A stretch of 14,989 nt of DNA from Phocaeicola_A sp964514145. GTDB taxonomy: Bacteria > Bacteroidota > Bacteroidia > Bacteroidales > Bacteroidaceae. Positions 8,501 to 14,852 of this stretch are shown piece after piece. The stretch is from the NCBI GenBank assembly GCA_964514145.1, contig CAZEPM010000049.1, positions 1-14,989 of the forward strand, in the 5' to 3' direction. Position numbers and translations under genes: made by a program. Position 1 is the first letter of the stretch. Each line of letters begins with the position of its first letter. The notes below the pieces were generated by a model, which searched no databases, was not told where the DNA came from, and saw only the letters and a list, made by a program, of their open reading frames with translations.

Positions 8501-8685
8501 TCAACTTCTTCAGATGCCATGCCGTTGGCTTCCGTCATAATGACCACTGTCGGTGCGTTCAAATCTGGAAACACATCGACTTCGGTTTGAAAGGTGGTGT
8601 AAGTTCCGGCCAACAAAAGCAATACCGAAGCTACCAAAACTAGTATGCGGTTGTTGAGCGAAAAATGTATGATTTTGTTCAGCAT
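5593..8685 (-). CDS. CusA/CzcA-family heavy-metal RND efflux pump, inner-membrane subunit
   Basis: Proton-driven inner-membrane pump of 1030 residues, full length for the heavy-metal RND class. It has an N-terminal transmembrane helix (about 11-31), FQTEVDVFPDLNAPTV (32-47), a first periplasmic domain, a helix bundle from about 340, the transmembrane-4 motif GGMAIAIGSLVDDAIVDVEN (393-412) with the proton-relay acids D404, D405 and E411, and LSGMEGRMLVPLG (463-475). A second periplasmic domain runs from about 560, and the last helix bundle ends in a basic tail. Aligning by eye with Escherichia coli CusA, the copper-binding methionines 573, 623 and 672 fall on I579, a Val/Asn stretch near 618-622 and A666. 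Copper or silver specificity is therefore not supported, and the substrate may be zinc, cobalt or nickel. It lies 12 bp after the adaptor gene and overlaps the channel gene by 4 bp. Confidence 0.95.
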   Translation of the reverse strand: MLNKIIHFSLNNRILVLVASVLLLLAGTYTTFQTEVDVFPDLNAPTVVIMTEANGMASEEVEQLVTFPVETAVNGATNVRRVRSSSTNGFSVVWVEFDWGTDIYLARQIVSEKLAIVSEELPDNVGNPTIGPQSSILGELLIIGLTADSTSMLDLRTIADWTIRPRLLSTGGVAQVAVLGGDIKEYQIQLDPGRMKHYGVALADVMNVTRDMNQNANGGVIYEYGNEYIVRGALSTNDVYELSRAVVKRIGDMPVTLGDIADVKIGSQQPKLGCASVEGKPAVLLTVTKQPQTGTIELTEKIDASLAELQKNLPPDVKVSTDIFRQSRFIESSIGNVRQALYEGAIFVVIVLFLFLANVRTTFISLITLPLSLVISVLVLHLMDMTINTMSLGGMAIAIGSLVDDAIVDVENVWKRLRENKMKPASERQSVMDVVFYASKEVRMPILNSTIIIIVSFVPLFFLSGMEGRMLVPLGVAFIVALIASTVVALTLTPVLCSYLLGREKGDGLPKESFVSVWLRKYYRIALEWVLHHAKPVLVTTIILFFVALGFFFTLGHSFLPSFNEGSFTINVSSLPGISLEESDKIGRQAEELLLTVPEIQTVARKTGRAELDEHALGVNVSEIEAPFELKDRSREEVLQEVRNKLSTITGANIEIGQPISHRIDAMLSGTQASIAIKLFGTDLNHMFMLGNEIKAAISDVEGIADLNVEQQIERPELNIKPKREMLAKYGITLPEFKEFITVNMSGETVSQVYEEDRTFNLVVRTKDDARDDMENIRNLMIDTPDGQKVPLSYVAEIRSTVGPSSISRENVKRKIVISANTAGRDVRSVVNDIQERIDNEIKLPENYHIEYGGQFESEQAASRILLLTSLMSIVVIFLILYTQFKSAVHSAIILINLPLALIGGVFALVFTTGEISIPAIIGLISLFGIATRNGMLLISNYHHWQDEGQSLHDSILHGSLDRLNPILMTALCSALAMIPLAVNGDLPGNEIQSPMAKVILGGLLTSTFLNGFIIPIVYLLMNRKKADNA

Positions 8686-8697
8686 AGGACGTCAGTT

Positions 8698-9951
8698 TTA
8701 ATGTTCGTGGCTATGTGCCGGAATGGCGTTGCTGGCCGAAGCCAATTTCACGTGATAAGCTCCTTTGACCACCACTTTGTCGCCCGCGTTCACTCCCGAG
8801 ATAACTTGCACTTCTTGGCCGTTGTCGACTCCGAGTTTCACTTCTTGTTTCTTATAGCATTCGGCATCGAGTTGCAGATAGACAAAATTCAATCCCTGTT
8901 CTTCGGTAATGGCTGTCTTGGGCAATACCAATACGTTGGGCATCTCGGTCGATATCAGGTAGATTTCTACATACGATCCCGGAATGATGTCGCCTTTGTT
9001 GTCGAATTCAAACGTAATGGGGATGTAGAAATTAGTTGTATCGGTCGATTTCCCGTATGACAGAACTTTCCCGTTCAGGTCGCTCAGTCGGTAAACTCTG
9101 TCGTCATAGGGTGTCTTGAAGTTGGCCGAGGTGATGGTTCGCAGTGCGTTGTAATAACGTTCCGACACTTCGGCACGCAAAAACAACCGACGGTTTTGCG
9201 TGATGGTCATCAGCGGTTGACCCACGGTTACGTAGTCGCCGGACTTGACCAGACAGTTTTTGATGTATCCATTGATGGGTGCTTGCACTTGTTGTCCGTC
9301 ATTTCCGGCCTGATTAGCCAGTGTTTCGTAGCTGATGCGTGCGTTTTCATATCGTTCTTTGATGGAAGCAAACTCTTGACGCGAAACGATGGCTGACTCT
9401 ACGAGTAGCAAAGCTCTGTCGTATTCATCTTTTGCTGCTTCGTAGGCTATGCGGGCACGTTCTGTCGGGTCACCTTCAGGCAGATGACGGGATGAGATGA
9501 CGGCTAGATTAGTCCCGCGGCTCACGTTGCGTCCTTCGACAACAACTGTCGGAAACGACACTACGCCTGAGCTCGTGGCGATGACCGTTGTTTCATTGTT
9601 TTGTGCGGATATGATTTCGCCGCTCGTGCGAATAATCTGATTGAAACTCTTGGGTTGTATTTCGTTGACGACAACACCAGCAGTTTGTGCTTTTTCTTGT
9701 GTCAGCACGATTTCGTCACTATGTTCATCATGTCCTTCTTCGCCGTGTGCATGATGTNNNNNNNNNNNNNNNNNNNNNNNNNNNNNNNNNNNNNNNNNNN
9801 NNNNNNNNNNNNNNNNNNNNNNNNNNNNNNNNNNNNNNNNNNNNNNNNNNNNNNNNNCTTCTTCGGCATGATTGTGTTTTTCGGCATGGCTGCACGATGC
9901 GGAAATGAGCAACCCGCCGGCAAATGCTGCCAATATGAATAGTCTTTTCAT
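8698..9951 (-). CDS. His-rich periplasmic adaptor (membrane fusion) lipoprotein of the metal efflux pump
   Basis: CusB/CzcB-type adaptor linking the RND pump to the outer-membrane channel. The N-terminus MKRLFILAAFAGGLLISASC is a lipoprotein-like signal with the probable lipidated cysteine at 20. A His/Glu-rich stretch follows (HAEKHNHAEE, an assembly gap, then HHAHGEEGHDEHSDE), typical of metal-binding tails on such adaptors. The rest holds the barrel-sandwich lipoyl-like halves (about SSGVVSFPTVVVEGRNVSRG and VQAPINGYIKNCLVKSGDYV) around a helical hairpin, then beta-barrel and membrane-proximal domains. The C-terminus is also His-bearing (AHSHEH). With the gap taken as 100 bases the product is 417 residues, but the gap size may be nominal, so true length and even frame continuity are unproven. 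It lies directly upstream of the pump gene and 233 bp after a small Cys/His protein gene. Confidence 0.92.
   Translation of the reverse strand: MKRLFILAAFAGGLLISASCSHAEKHNHAEEXXXXXXXXXXXXXXXXXXXXXXXXXXXXXXXXXXHHAHGEEGHDEHSDEIVLTQEKAQTAGVVVNEIQPKSFNQIIRTSGEIISAQNNETTVIATSSGVVSFPTVVVEGRNVSRGTNLAVISSRHLPEGDPTERARIAYEAAKDEYDRALLLVESAIVSRQEFASIKERYENARISYETLANQAGNDGQQVQAPINGYIKNCLVKSGDYVTVGQPLMTITQNRRLFLRAEVSERYYNALRTITSANFKTPYDDRVYRLSDLNGKVLSYGKSTDTTNFYIPITFEFDNKGDIIPGSYVEIYLISTEMPNVLVLPKTAITEEQGLNFVYLQLDAECYKKQEVKLGVDNGQEVQVISGVNAGDKVVVKGAYHVKLASASNAIPAHSHEH
9758..9857. other. Assembly gap of 100 N
   Basis: Exactly 100 undetermined bases, a size often used for gaps of unknown length. It interrupts the His/Glu-rich segment of the adaptor gene. 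Both flanks encode the same kind of His-Glu-Ala text in the frame obtained with 100 bases, so repeated codons probably defeated assembly here. Confidence 0.97.
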
Positions 9952-10040
9952 TTTGATTGATACGTCTGAATGATAATAGTTTGATTTATATTTGTAAATA
10001 GAACTCGTCTTTACTTGCTGGCAAAGTTTGGTAGAGCACG

Positions 10041-10057
10041 TTGCAATCTGATTGCAA
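10041..10057. promoter_or_regulatory. Perfect 7-3-7 inverted repeat upstream of the adaptor gene, candidate operator
   Basis: TTGCAAT-CTG-ATTGCAA lies in the 233-bp non-coding gap between the small Cys/His gene and the adaptor start at 9951. On the minus strand it overlaps a TTTG that could be a -33 box, 25 bp from a weak -7-like AAACTTTG (minus strand, 10022-10029). Its size and symmetry suit a dimeric repressor or activator, perhaps a metal sensor. No regulator gene is in the window, so this is inference. A second, weaker repeat (TGTGCT 10093-10098, AGCACA 10104-10109) lies further upstream. I see nothing coding in the rest of the gap. Confidence 0.45.
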
Positions 10058-10092
10058 ACTGTTTGCTGACAGGCCTTGCTCAGGCTGTTGAC

Positions 10093-10109
10093 TGTGCTCG
10101 TTCAGCACA
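10093..10109. repeat. Inverted repeat TGTGCT-N5-AGCACA
   Basis: A perfect 6-5-6 inverted repeat in the same non-coding gap, which could be a small hairpin in the operon transcript or a protein site. There is no T-run on either side, so it is not a convincing terminator. Confidence 0.3.
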
Positions 10110-10184
10110 CTGACTACGCCTGTTTGCCGGCATGTTTGTGACCGGTTACCAAGTAAGAGAGGAGTGTAGAATTTTGTTTATCGT

Positions 10185-10589
10185 TCAGACACGGGGCGGG
10201 GCACGGAGTGCGCATCCCTTAGATACATGTCGACTATGAAGCTTTTCAATGTATCCGAGGGGGAAATTGGCTTTTTTCGGGGTTGGTAGAGTAGGAGATA
10301 GATTCGTCGGAATGTCGAACAAATCAGGTAGGAAAGTGTAAACTGGTTGCACAGACTGACCTTTGTTTTGAGGAATGTAGCAACGGAATTGCATGGTACA
10401 TCCGTTGGGACATGTCTGGCTCGTCCCCTGCGAAGAGTGTGTGTGTCCGCATGGGCATGTGTATAACTCAATGTCCGACTGCGTACAAAACGAAGTCTTG
10501 ATGTGATGATGGTGCGGAAAAACAGATGCAATGATCATCACCACGCAGATAGACATTAACAGCCATGCTTTCAGTTTGCTTCTCTTCAT
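10185..10589 (-). CDS. Small membrane-anchored Cys/His-rich protein heading the metal efflux operon (DUF6769-like)
   Basis: A 134-residue protein when started at the internal ATG at 10589 (MKRSKLKAWLLMSICVVMII). The longer frame from 10664 would add 25 residues that the promoter at 10615-10649 makes unlikely. One hydrophobic helix or signal anchor (about 8-25) ends in FPHHHH (24-29). A Cys/His cluster follows: C35, C45, C47, H49, H51, C60, C64 and C70, then a Pro-rich part and a tail ending ALRAPPRV. The spacing suits metal binding on the periplasmic side. I recall proteins with the FPHHHH turn and ALRAPP-type tail beside efflux genes in Bacteroidetes, probably annotated DUF6769, but could not check this. 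It lies on the same strand 233 bp before the adaptor gene. Its function is unknown, with metal sensing or handing metal to the pump being guesses. Confidence 0.75.
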   Translation of the reverse strand: MKRSKLKAWLLMSICVVMIIASVFPHHHHIKTSFCTQSDIELYTCPCGHTHSSQGTSQTCPNGCTMQFRCYIPQNKGQSVQPVYTFLPDLFDIPTNLSPTLPTPKKANFPLGYIEKLHSRHVSKGCALRAPPRV

Positions 10590-10614
10590 GTGGTATAGGT
10601 CGGATATTTTTGGG

Positions 10615-10649
10615 CAAAAATAAGTATTTTTATGGAAAAACCTTACAAA
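10615..10649 (-). promoter_or_regulatory. Bacteroides-type promoter of the small Cys/His protein gene
   Basis: On the minus strand TTTG (10649-10646) and TATTTTTG (10622-10615) fit the -33 and -7 elements, separated by 23 bp, slightly more than the usual spacing. The predicted start falls about 20 nt before the ATG at 10589, which decides that start over the upstream ATG at 10664. Confidence 0.5.
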
Positions 10650-10691
10650 CCTGTGTGTTCTCATATGAGATTTGTTGTGTGAATAGGTGTT

Positions 10692-10737
10692 TTCTGAAAG
10701 AAAGAACAGCGGTCACGTTTGCAAACGCGACCGCTGT
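10692..10737 (-). terminator. Near-perfect 32-bp palindrome, likely terminator of the peptidase gene
   Basis: Bases 10706-10737 are their own reverse complement except for one A/C pair (10715 and 10728). The outer arms are ACAGCGGTC and GACCGCTGT and the core is CGTTTGCAAACG. On the minus strand it starts 45 bp after the peptidase stop codon and is followed by TTCTTTCTTTC, a U-rich but broken tract. This fits an intrinsic terminator that separates the peptidase gene from the efflux operon. Confidence 0.7.
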
Positions 10738-10782
10738 CTGTAAGGGTTGTTCGGATTTTATCGTCTTGTTACCGATAGGTCT

Positions 10783-12819
10783 TTACCAAATATCTATGCG
10801 CTCTTCTTTCGGAATAAACATAGGATCTTCTTCCGTGATACCGAATGCGTCATACCATTCATCGATGTGTGGCAATGTGCCGTTCACACGCCAGCGTCCT
10901 AGTGAGTGTACGTCGCTTTTGGTGAGGTTGCGGATGTCTTCGTTGCGTATGTTTCCTGCCCAAATGAGTGAATAGGCCAAGAAGAAACGTTGTTCGGGAG
11001 TAAATCCGTCTACCGTTTCGAGTGGTGCGTTTTCCGTGGCGTTCTTAAAGGCGTTGAATGCGATTTTCAGTCCACCGTGGTCGGCCAAATTCTCGCCGAG
11101 TGTCATTTGTCCGTTGGCTTTCAGATCGGGCAATACGTTGATGCTGTCGAAGAAGTTTACCAGAACTTGTGCGCGCTCTTGGAAACGTTCGGCATCGGCC
11201 GGTGTCCACCATTCGACAAAGTTTCCATTGAGGTCGAATTTGCGTCCCTGATCGTCGAATCCGTGTGTCATTTCGTGTCCGATGACAACCCCGATGGCTC
11301 CGTAGTTGAAGGCATCGTCGGCACTCATGTCAAAACAAGGATATTGCAGGATTCCGGCAGGGAAACAAATCTCGTTGGTGCTTGGGTTGTAGTAGGCATT
11401 GACGGTTTGCGGAGTCATGTGCCATTCGTCGCGGTCTACCGGTTTGTTGAAGCGATCACTGACGAGTTTGTTCCATCTGAATGCGCAGGCACGTTGTGCG
11501 GTTACCCAGTAATTGGCTTCGGGGTCGATAATAAGGTCTGTGTAGTCCGTCCATTTGTCCGGATAACCAATCTTAATGTAGAAGGCATCCAGCTTTTCAA
11601 TAGCTTTTGCTTTAGTGGTATCGCTCATCCATGTCTGTGCTTGGATACGTTCTCTGAGGGCAGTCTGCAGGTTTTTCACGAGTGTGATCATCCGTTCTTT
11701 GGCTTCGGGTGGAAAATATTGCTTGACGTACATTTGTCCGACAGCTTCTCCCAAGAAACCGTTGACTGTGCTTACGGCTCGTTTCCATCTGGGCGATGGC
11801 TCTTGACGTCCGGTCATGGTTCGTCCGTAGAAGTCGAAGTATTCTTCGTAGATTTCATCTGAGAGATAGGGTGATGCGGAATGGATCAGATTCCAAATGA
11901 GATAGGCTTTTTGTTTGTCGAGGTCTACGGTGTTGATGATGTTTACGGCTTCTTTGATGGCAGCCGGGTGTGAAAGGTCTACTTCTTTTATGCCCTCAAA
12001 TCCCAATGCAGTGAAATGTGCGTCCCAATTGAAGTTGGGAATCTCTTTTTTCAGCTCGTCAATGGTCATTTTGTGGTAGCTATTGGCCGGATTACGTAGC
12101 TCTACTCGACTTAGTGCAGCTTTGGCCAGACGGGTTTCTATCTCCATGACGCATTCCATGCTCCACTTGGCATTGTATTCGTCGAGTCCGAAGAGTTGGA
12201 ACATTTTCTGCACGTGTTGCTTGTATTTCTCACGTATGTCCTTGGTTGCTTCGTCGTTGTCCAAGTAGTATTCACGTTCGCCTAGTGCAAATCCTCCCTG
12301 ACAAAGCGAGACGATGTTGGTTTTGCTGTCTATCATATCGGCACCGATGTACGTTTCAAAATAGTTTTCTACGCCTTTAATCATCATCAAATCGATGTAA
12401 GGCAATAGTTGGTTACGTTCTTTAATGGTGCGGATATTGGTGATGTCTGTCCGTACGGGATTGATGCCTTGTCTGTTGAGTTGTACCGAATCCATCACGA
12501 TATTGTAGAGATCGCCAATCTTCTGTTCGAGTGTGCCGGCTTCTTGTTCTTCGGCAGCGATGCCGGTGATTAGGTTGTTGAGCCGTTCGATGTTGTTTTG
12601 CGACATCTGGTCGAGGGTGTAGAAACGCGAATATTCATCCGTCAGCGGGTGATTTTTCATCCAACCGCCGCAGGCATACTGATAAAAATCTGTGCCCGGC
12701 AATGCCGTAGTGTCCATATTGGCAAGATCCAATCCCGAAGTCAAGGGGGCTTTTTGGTTGCAGCCGGTTAGGGTAGTCATAACCATTGTAATGATTGGTA
12801 AGTAATGTTTTGCTTTCAT
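10783..12819 (-). CDS. pepO: M13-family zinc metalloendopeptidase lipoprotein (neprilysin/PepO type)
   Basis: Secreted zinc endopeptidase of oligopeptides, probably anchored to a membrane as a lipoprotein. The 678-residue protein starts with a signal peptide ending in a good lipobox, TTLTGC (C20). The peptidase M13 N-terminal domain covers about 36-415 (PGTDFYQYACGGWMKNHPL at 41-59). The catalytic domain has NAYYNPSTNEICFPAGIL (474-491), the zinc motif HEMTH (515-519, ligands H515 and H519, catalytic E516) and GENLAD (575-580, third ligand E576 and D580). RWRVNGTLPHIDEWYDAF (642-659) carries the late histidine of the family. It ends in Trp like other M13 enzymes, though without the usual CxxW. 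It begins 10 bp after the ABC-F gene stop, so the two are probably co-transcribed. All key residues are present. Confidence 0.95.
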   Translation of the reverse strand: MKAKHYLPIITMVMTTLTGCNQKAPLTSGLDLANMDTTALPGTDFYQYACGGWMKNHPLTDEYSRFYTLDQMSQNNIERLNNLITGIAAEEQEAGTLEQKIGDLYNIVMDSVQLNRQGINPVRTDITNIRTIKERNQLLPYIDLMMIKGVENYFETYIGADMIDSKTNIVSLCQGGFALGEREYYLDNDEATKDIREKYKQHVQKMFQLFGLDEYNAKWSMECVMEIETRLAKAALSRVELRNPANSYHKMTIDELKKEIPNFNWDAHFTALGFEGIKEVDLSHPAAIKEAVNIINTVDLDKQKAYLIWNLIHSASPYLSDEIYEEYFDFYGRTMTGRQEPSPRWKRAVSTVNGFLGEAVGQMYVKQYFPPEAKERMITLVKNLQTALRERIQAQTWMSDTTKAKAIEKLDAFYIKIGYPDKWTDYTDLIIDPEANYWVTAQRACAFRWNKLVSDRFNKPVDRDEWHMTPQTVNAYYNPSTNEICFPAGILQYPCFDMSADDAFNYGAIGVVIGHEMTHGFDDQGRKFDLNGNFVEWWTPADAERFQERAQVLVNFFDSINVLPDLKANGQMTLGENLADHGGLKIAFNAFKNATENAPLETVDGFTPEQRFFLAYSLIWAGNIRNEDIRNLTKSDVHSLGRWRVNGTLPHIDEWYDAFGITEEDPMFIPKEERIDIW

Positions 12820-12829
12820 GTGATATGTT

Positions 12830-14782
12830 TTAGTAATTCTGTTTTTTGAATTCTTCTAGTTCCATTGAGGCCGTTTCCCATAATTCCAGCGTGTGGTTTA
12901 ATTCTGTTTTAAGCTCGTTGTGTTGTTCATACAGCCAACTGTCTGCAGCACCTTCGGGTGTCGTCATTTTCAATTCAAGGGTTGCAATGTCGGCTTCCAG
13001 TTTTTCGATGTGCGATTCGCAATCGCTGATAGTCTTTTCTGTTTTCCGTATTTTCTTTGTCAACTCTTTTTGAGCTTCATAACTCAAACGCGATTCTGAA
13101 GCATGAGGTTGCGGGGTGTCTTTTTCTTTTGTCGGAGAGAGCGAAAGCGAAGGAGTCTGTAATTCATTGAGTGATTCGATTTTTTTCTTTTGCAGGAAGT
13201 CGTAAATACCGCCAAGATGTTCTTTCACCCGACCTCCACCAAATTCGTAAATCTTCGTTACCAATCCGTCTAGAAATTCACGGTCATGACTGACAACAAT
13301 TACGGTACCGTCGAAGTCACGAATAGCTTCTTTTAGGACATCTTTCGAACGCATATCCAAATGATTGGTTGGTTCGTCGAGTATCAGCAAATTGACGGGT
13401 TCCAGCAAGAGTTTGATCATGGCCAGCCGACTGCGTTCACCGCCCGAAAGCACTTTGACTTTCTTGTCTGATGCTTCACCACCAAACATGAATGCACCGA
13501 GAATATCGCGTATTTTAGTACGGATATCTCCTACGGCTACACGGTCTATTGTGTCGAATATCGTCAGATGTTCATCGAGTAGTTGAGCCTGATTCTGCGC
13601 AAAATAGCCAATCTGTACGTTGTGACCGATAGTAAGCTGCCCGTTGTACGGAATTTCGTCCATGATACATTTAACCAGCGTAGACTTTCCTTCGCCGTTT
13701 TTACCTACGAAGGCCACTTTTTCTCCGCGGTGGATGGTGAAAGTCACGTGGTCGAACACAATATGGTCACCATAGGTTTTGCGGACATTTTCGCAGATCA
13801 CCGGATAGTTGCCGCTGCGGATAGCAGGCGGGAATTTCAAGTGCAAGGTAGCATTATCTTCTTCATCTATTTCGACGGGTACGATTTTTTCCAGTTGTTT
13901 GATACGGCTTTGCACCTGTACGGCTTTGGTTGCTTTGTATCGGAAACGTTCGATAAACTCTTCCGTGTCCTGAATTTGTTTTTGTTGGTTCTCGTAAGCT
14001 CGGATCTGTTGTTCCCGTCGTTCTTTCCGAAGCGTCACATACCGATCGTAAGCCACCTTGTAGTCGTAGATATGTCCGCATGAGATTTCGATGGTTCGGT
14101 TTGTGACATTGTTGATAAACGCACGGTCGTGACTCACCAGCATGACAGCATTGCAACGCGTAGCGAGAAAGTTTTCGAGCCATTGAATACTTTCAATGTC
14201 AAGATGATTGGTCGGTTCGTCGAGCAGCAATACATCGGGATGGCGCAATAATAGTTTGGCCAGTTCAATACGCATGCGCCATCCGCCGCTAAATTCTGAT
14301 GTCGGCCGGCCGAAGTCTTCGCGGCTGAATCCCAATCCTTGCAAGGTACGTTCGATTTCAGCTTCATAATTGGTGCTGCCCATCATGAGGAGACGTTCGT
14401 TTTCGTGCGTAAACCGTTCGATGAGTTTCTGATAGCTTTCCGATTCGTAGTCAGTGCGGCTAGCCAATTCTTCGTTCATCCGCTCAAGACTGGCTTGCTG
14501 TTCGGCAATATGCTCAAAGGCCTTTTCGACTTCTTCCATCACGGTGCAGGTATCACTCAAAATCATCATCTGCGGCAAATAGCCTATGGTTATGCCTTTG
14601 GGTACGGATACAGTGCCGGCTGTCGGATGTTGCAGGCCTGCCAGAATCTTCAGCATCGTAGATTTTCCTGCGCCGTTTTTGCCCACTAAGGCTATGCGAT
14701 CTTTTTTGTTGATGACAAATGATACATCTTCGAATAGGGGAGTCGCGCCAAACTCTACTTTTAAGTTTCCAACGGATATCAC
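12830..14782 (-). CDS. ABC-F family ATPase with two ATP-binding domains (Uup/YdiF-like)
   Basis: Soluble tandem ATPase of the ribosome-associated ABC-F class, with no membrane segments. From the GTG start chosen here (650 residues) it has Walker A GKNGAGKST (35-43), signature SGGWRMRIELA (165-175) and Walker B with LLLDEPTNHLD (185-195). A charged interdomain linker follows (about 250-300). The second domain has GKNGEGKST (360-368), LSGGERSRLAM (445-455) and LILDEPTNHLD (465-475). A C-terminal Glu/Lys coiled coil (about 565-645) resembles the Uup type. The open frame extends to an ATG at 14851, but a promoter -7 box at 14818-14825 lies inside that extension, and VISVGNLKVEFG is the usual family beginning. 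GTG at 14782 is therefore preferred, and 14836 or 14851 are the alternatives. Translation or antibiotic-related roles cannot be told apart from sequence. Confidence 0.9.
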   Translation of the reverse strand: MISVGNLKVEFGATPLFEDVSFVINKKDRIALVGKNGAGKSTMLKILAGLQHPTAGTVSVPKGITIGYLPQMMILSDTCTVMEEVEKAFEHIAEQQASLERMNEELASRTDYESESYQKLIERFTHENERLLMMGSTNYEAEIERTLQGLGFSREDFGRPTSEFSGGWRMRIELAKLLLRHPDVLLLDEPTNHLDIESIQWLENFLATRCNAVMLVSHDRAFINNVTNRTIEISCGHIYDYKVAYDRYVTLRKERREQQIRAYENQQKQIQDTEEFIERFRYKATKAVQVQSRIKQLEKIVPVEIDEEDNATLHLKFPPAIRSGNYPVICENVRKTYGDHIVFDHVTFTIHRGEKVAFVGKNGEGKSTLVKCIMDEIPYNGQLTIGHNVQIGYFAQNQAQLLDEHLTIFDTIDRVAVGDIRTKIRDILGAFMFGGEASDKKVKVLSGGERSRLAMIKLLLEPVNLLILDEPTNHLDMRSKDVLKEAIRDFDGTVIVVSHDREFLDGLVTKIYEFGGGRVKEHLGGIYDFLQKKKIESLNELQTPSLSLSPTKEKDTPQPHASESRLSYEAQKELTKKIRKTEKTISDCESHIEKLEADIATLELKMTTPEGAADSWLYEQHNELKTELNHTLELWETASMELEEFKKQNY

Positions 14783-14817
14783 GGCTGTGTTCGATTTTAT
14801 TAAGTTGATACAACGTG

Positions 14818-14852
14818 CAAAAATAGCTAATTTCATAGATCTGCGAAACAAA
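14818..14852 (-). promoter_or_regulatory. Bacteroides-type promoter of the ABC-F/peptidase operon
   Basis: On the minus strand TTTG (14852-14849) and TATTTTTG (14825-14818) are separated by 23 bp, the same octamer and spacing as the promoter at 10615-10649. The transcript would begin near 14811, leaving about 30 nt before the GTG at 14782. This excludes the ATGs at 14851 and 14836 if it is the main promoter. The rest of the right edge (14853-14989) shows only a short GC-rich hairpin (CGGCG 14951-14955, CGCCG 14959-14963) and no gene I can support. Confidence 0.5.

Noticed and set aside
9951..10184. Extra small gene between the Cys/His gene and the adaptor
   Set aside because: No frame of useful length with a plausible start. 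The stretch is dominated by inverted repeats and an A/T-rich leader.
10589..10664. Upstream ATG (10664) as the start of the small Cys/His protein
   Set aside because: It would place the promoter elements inside the gene and put 25 unrelated residues ahead of a normal signal-anchor start.
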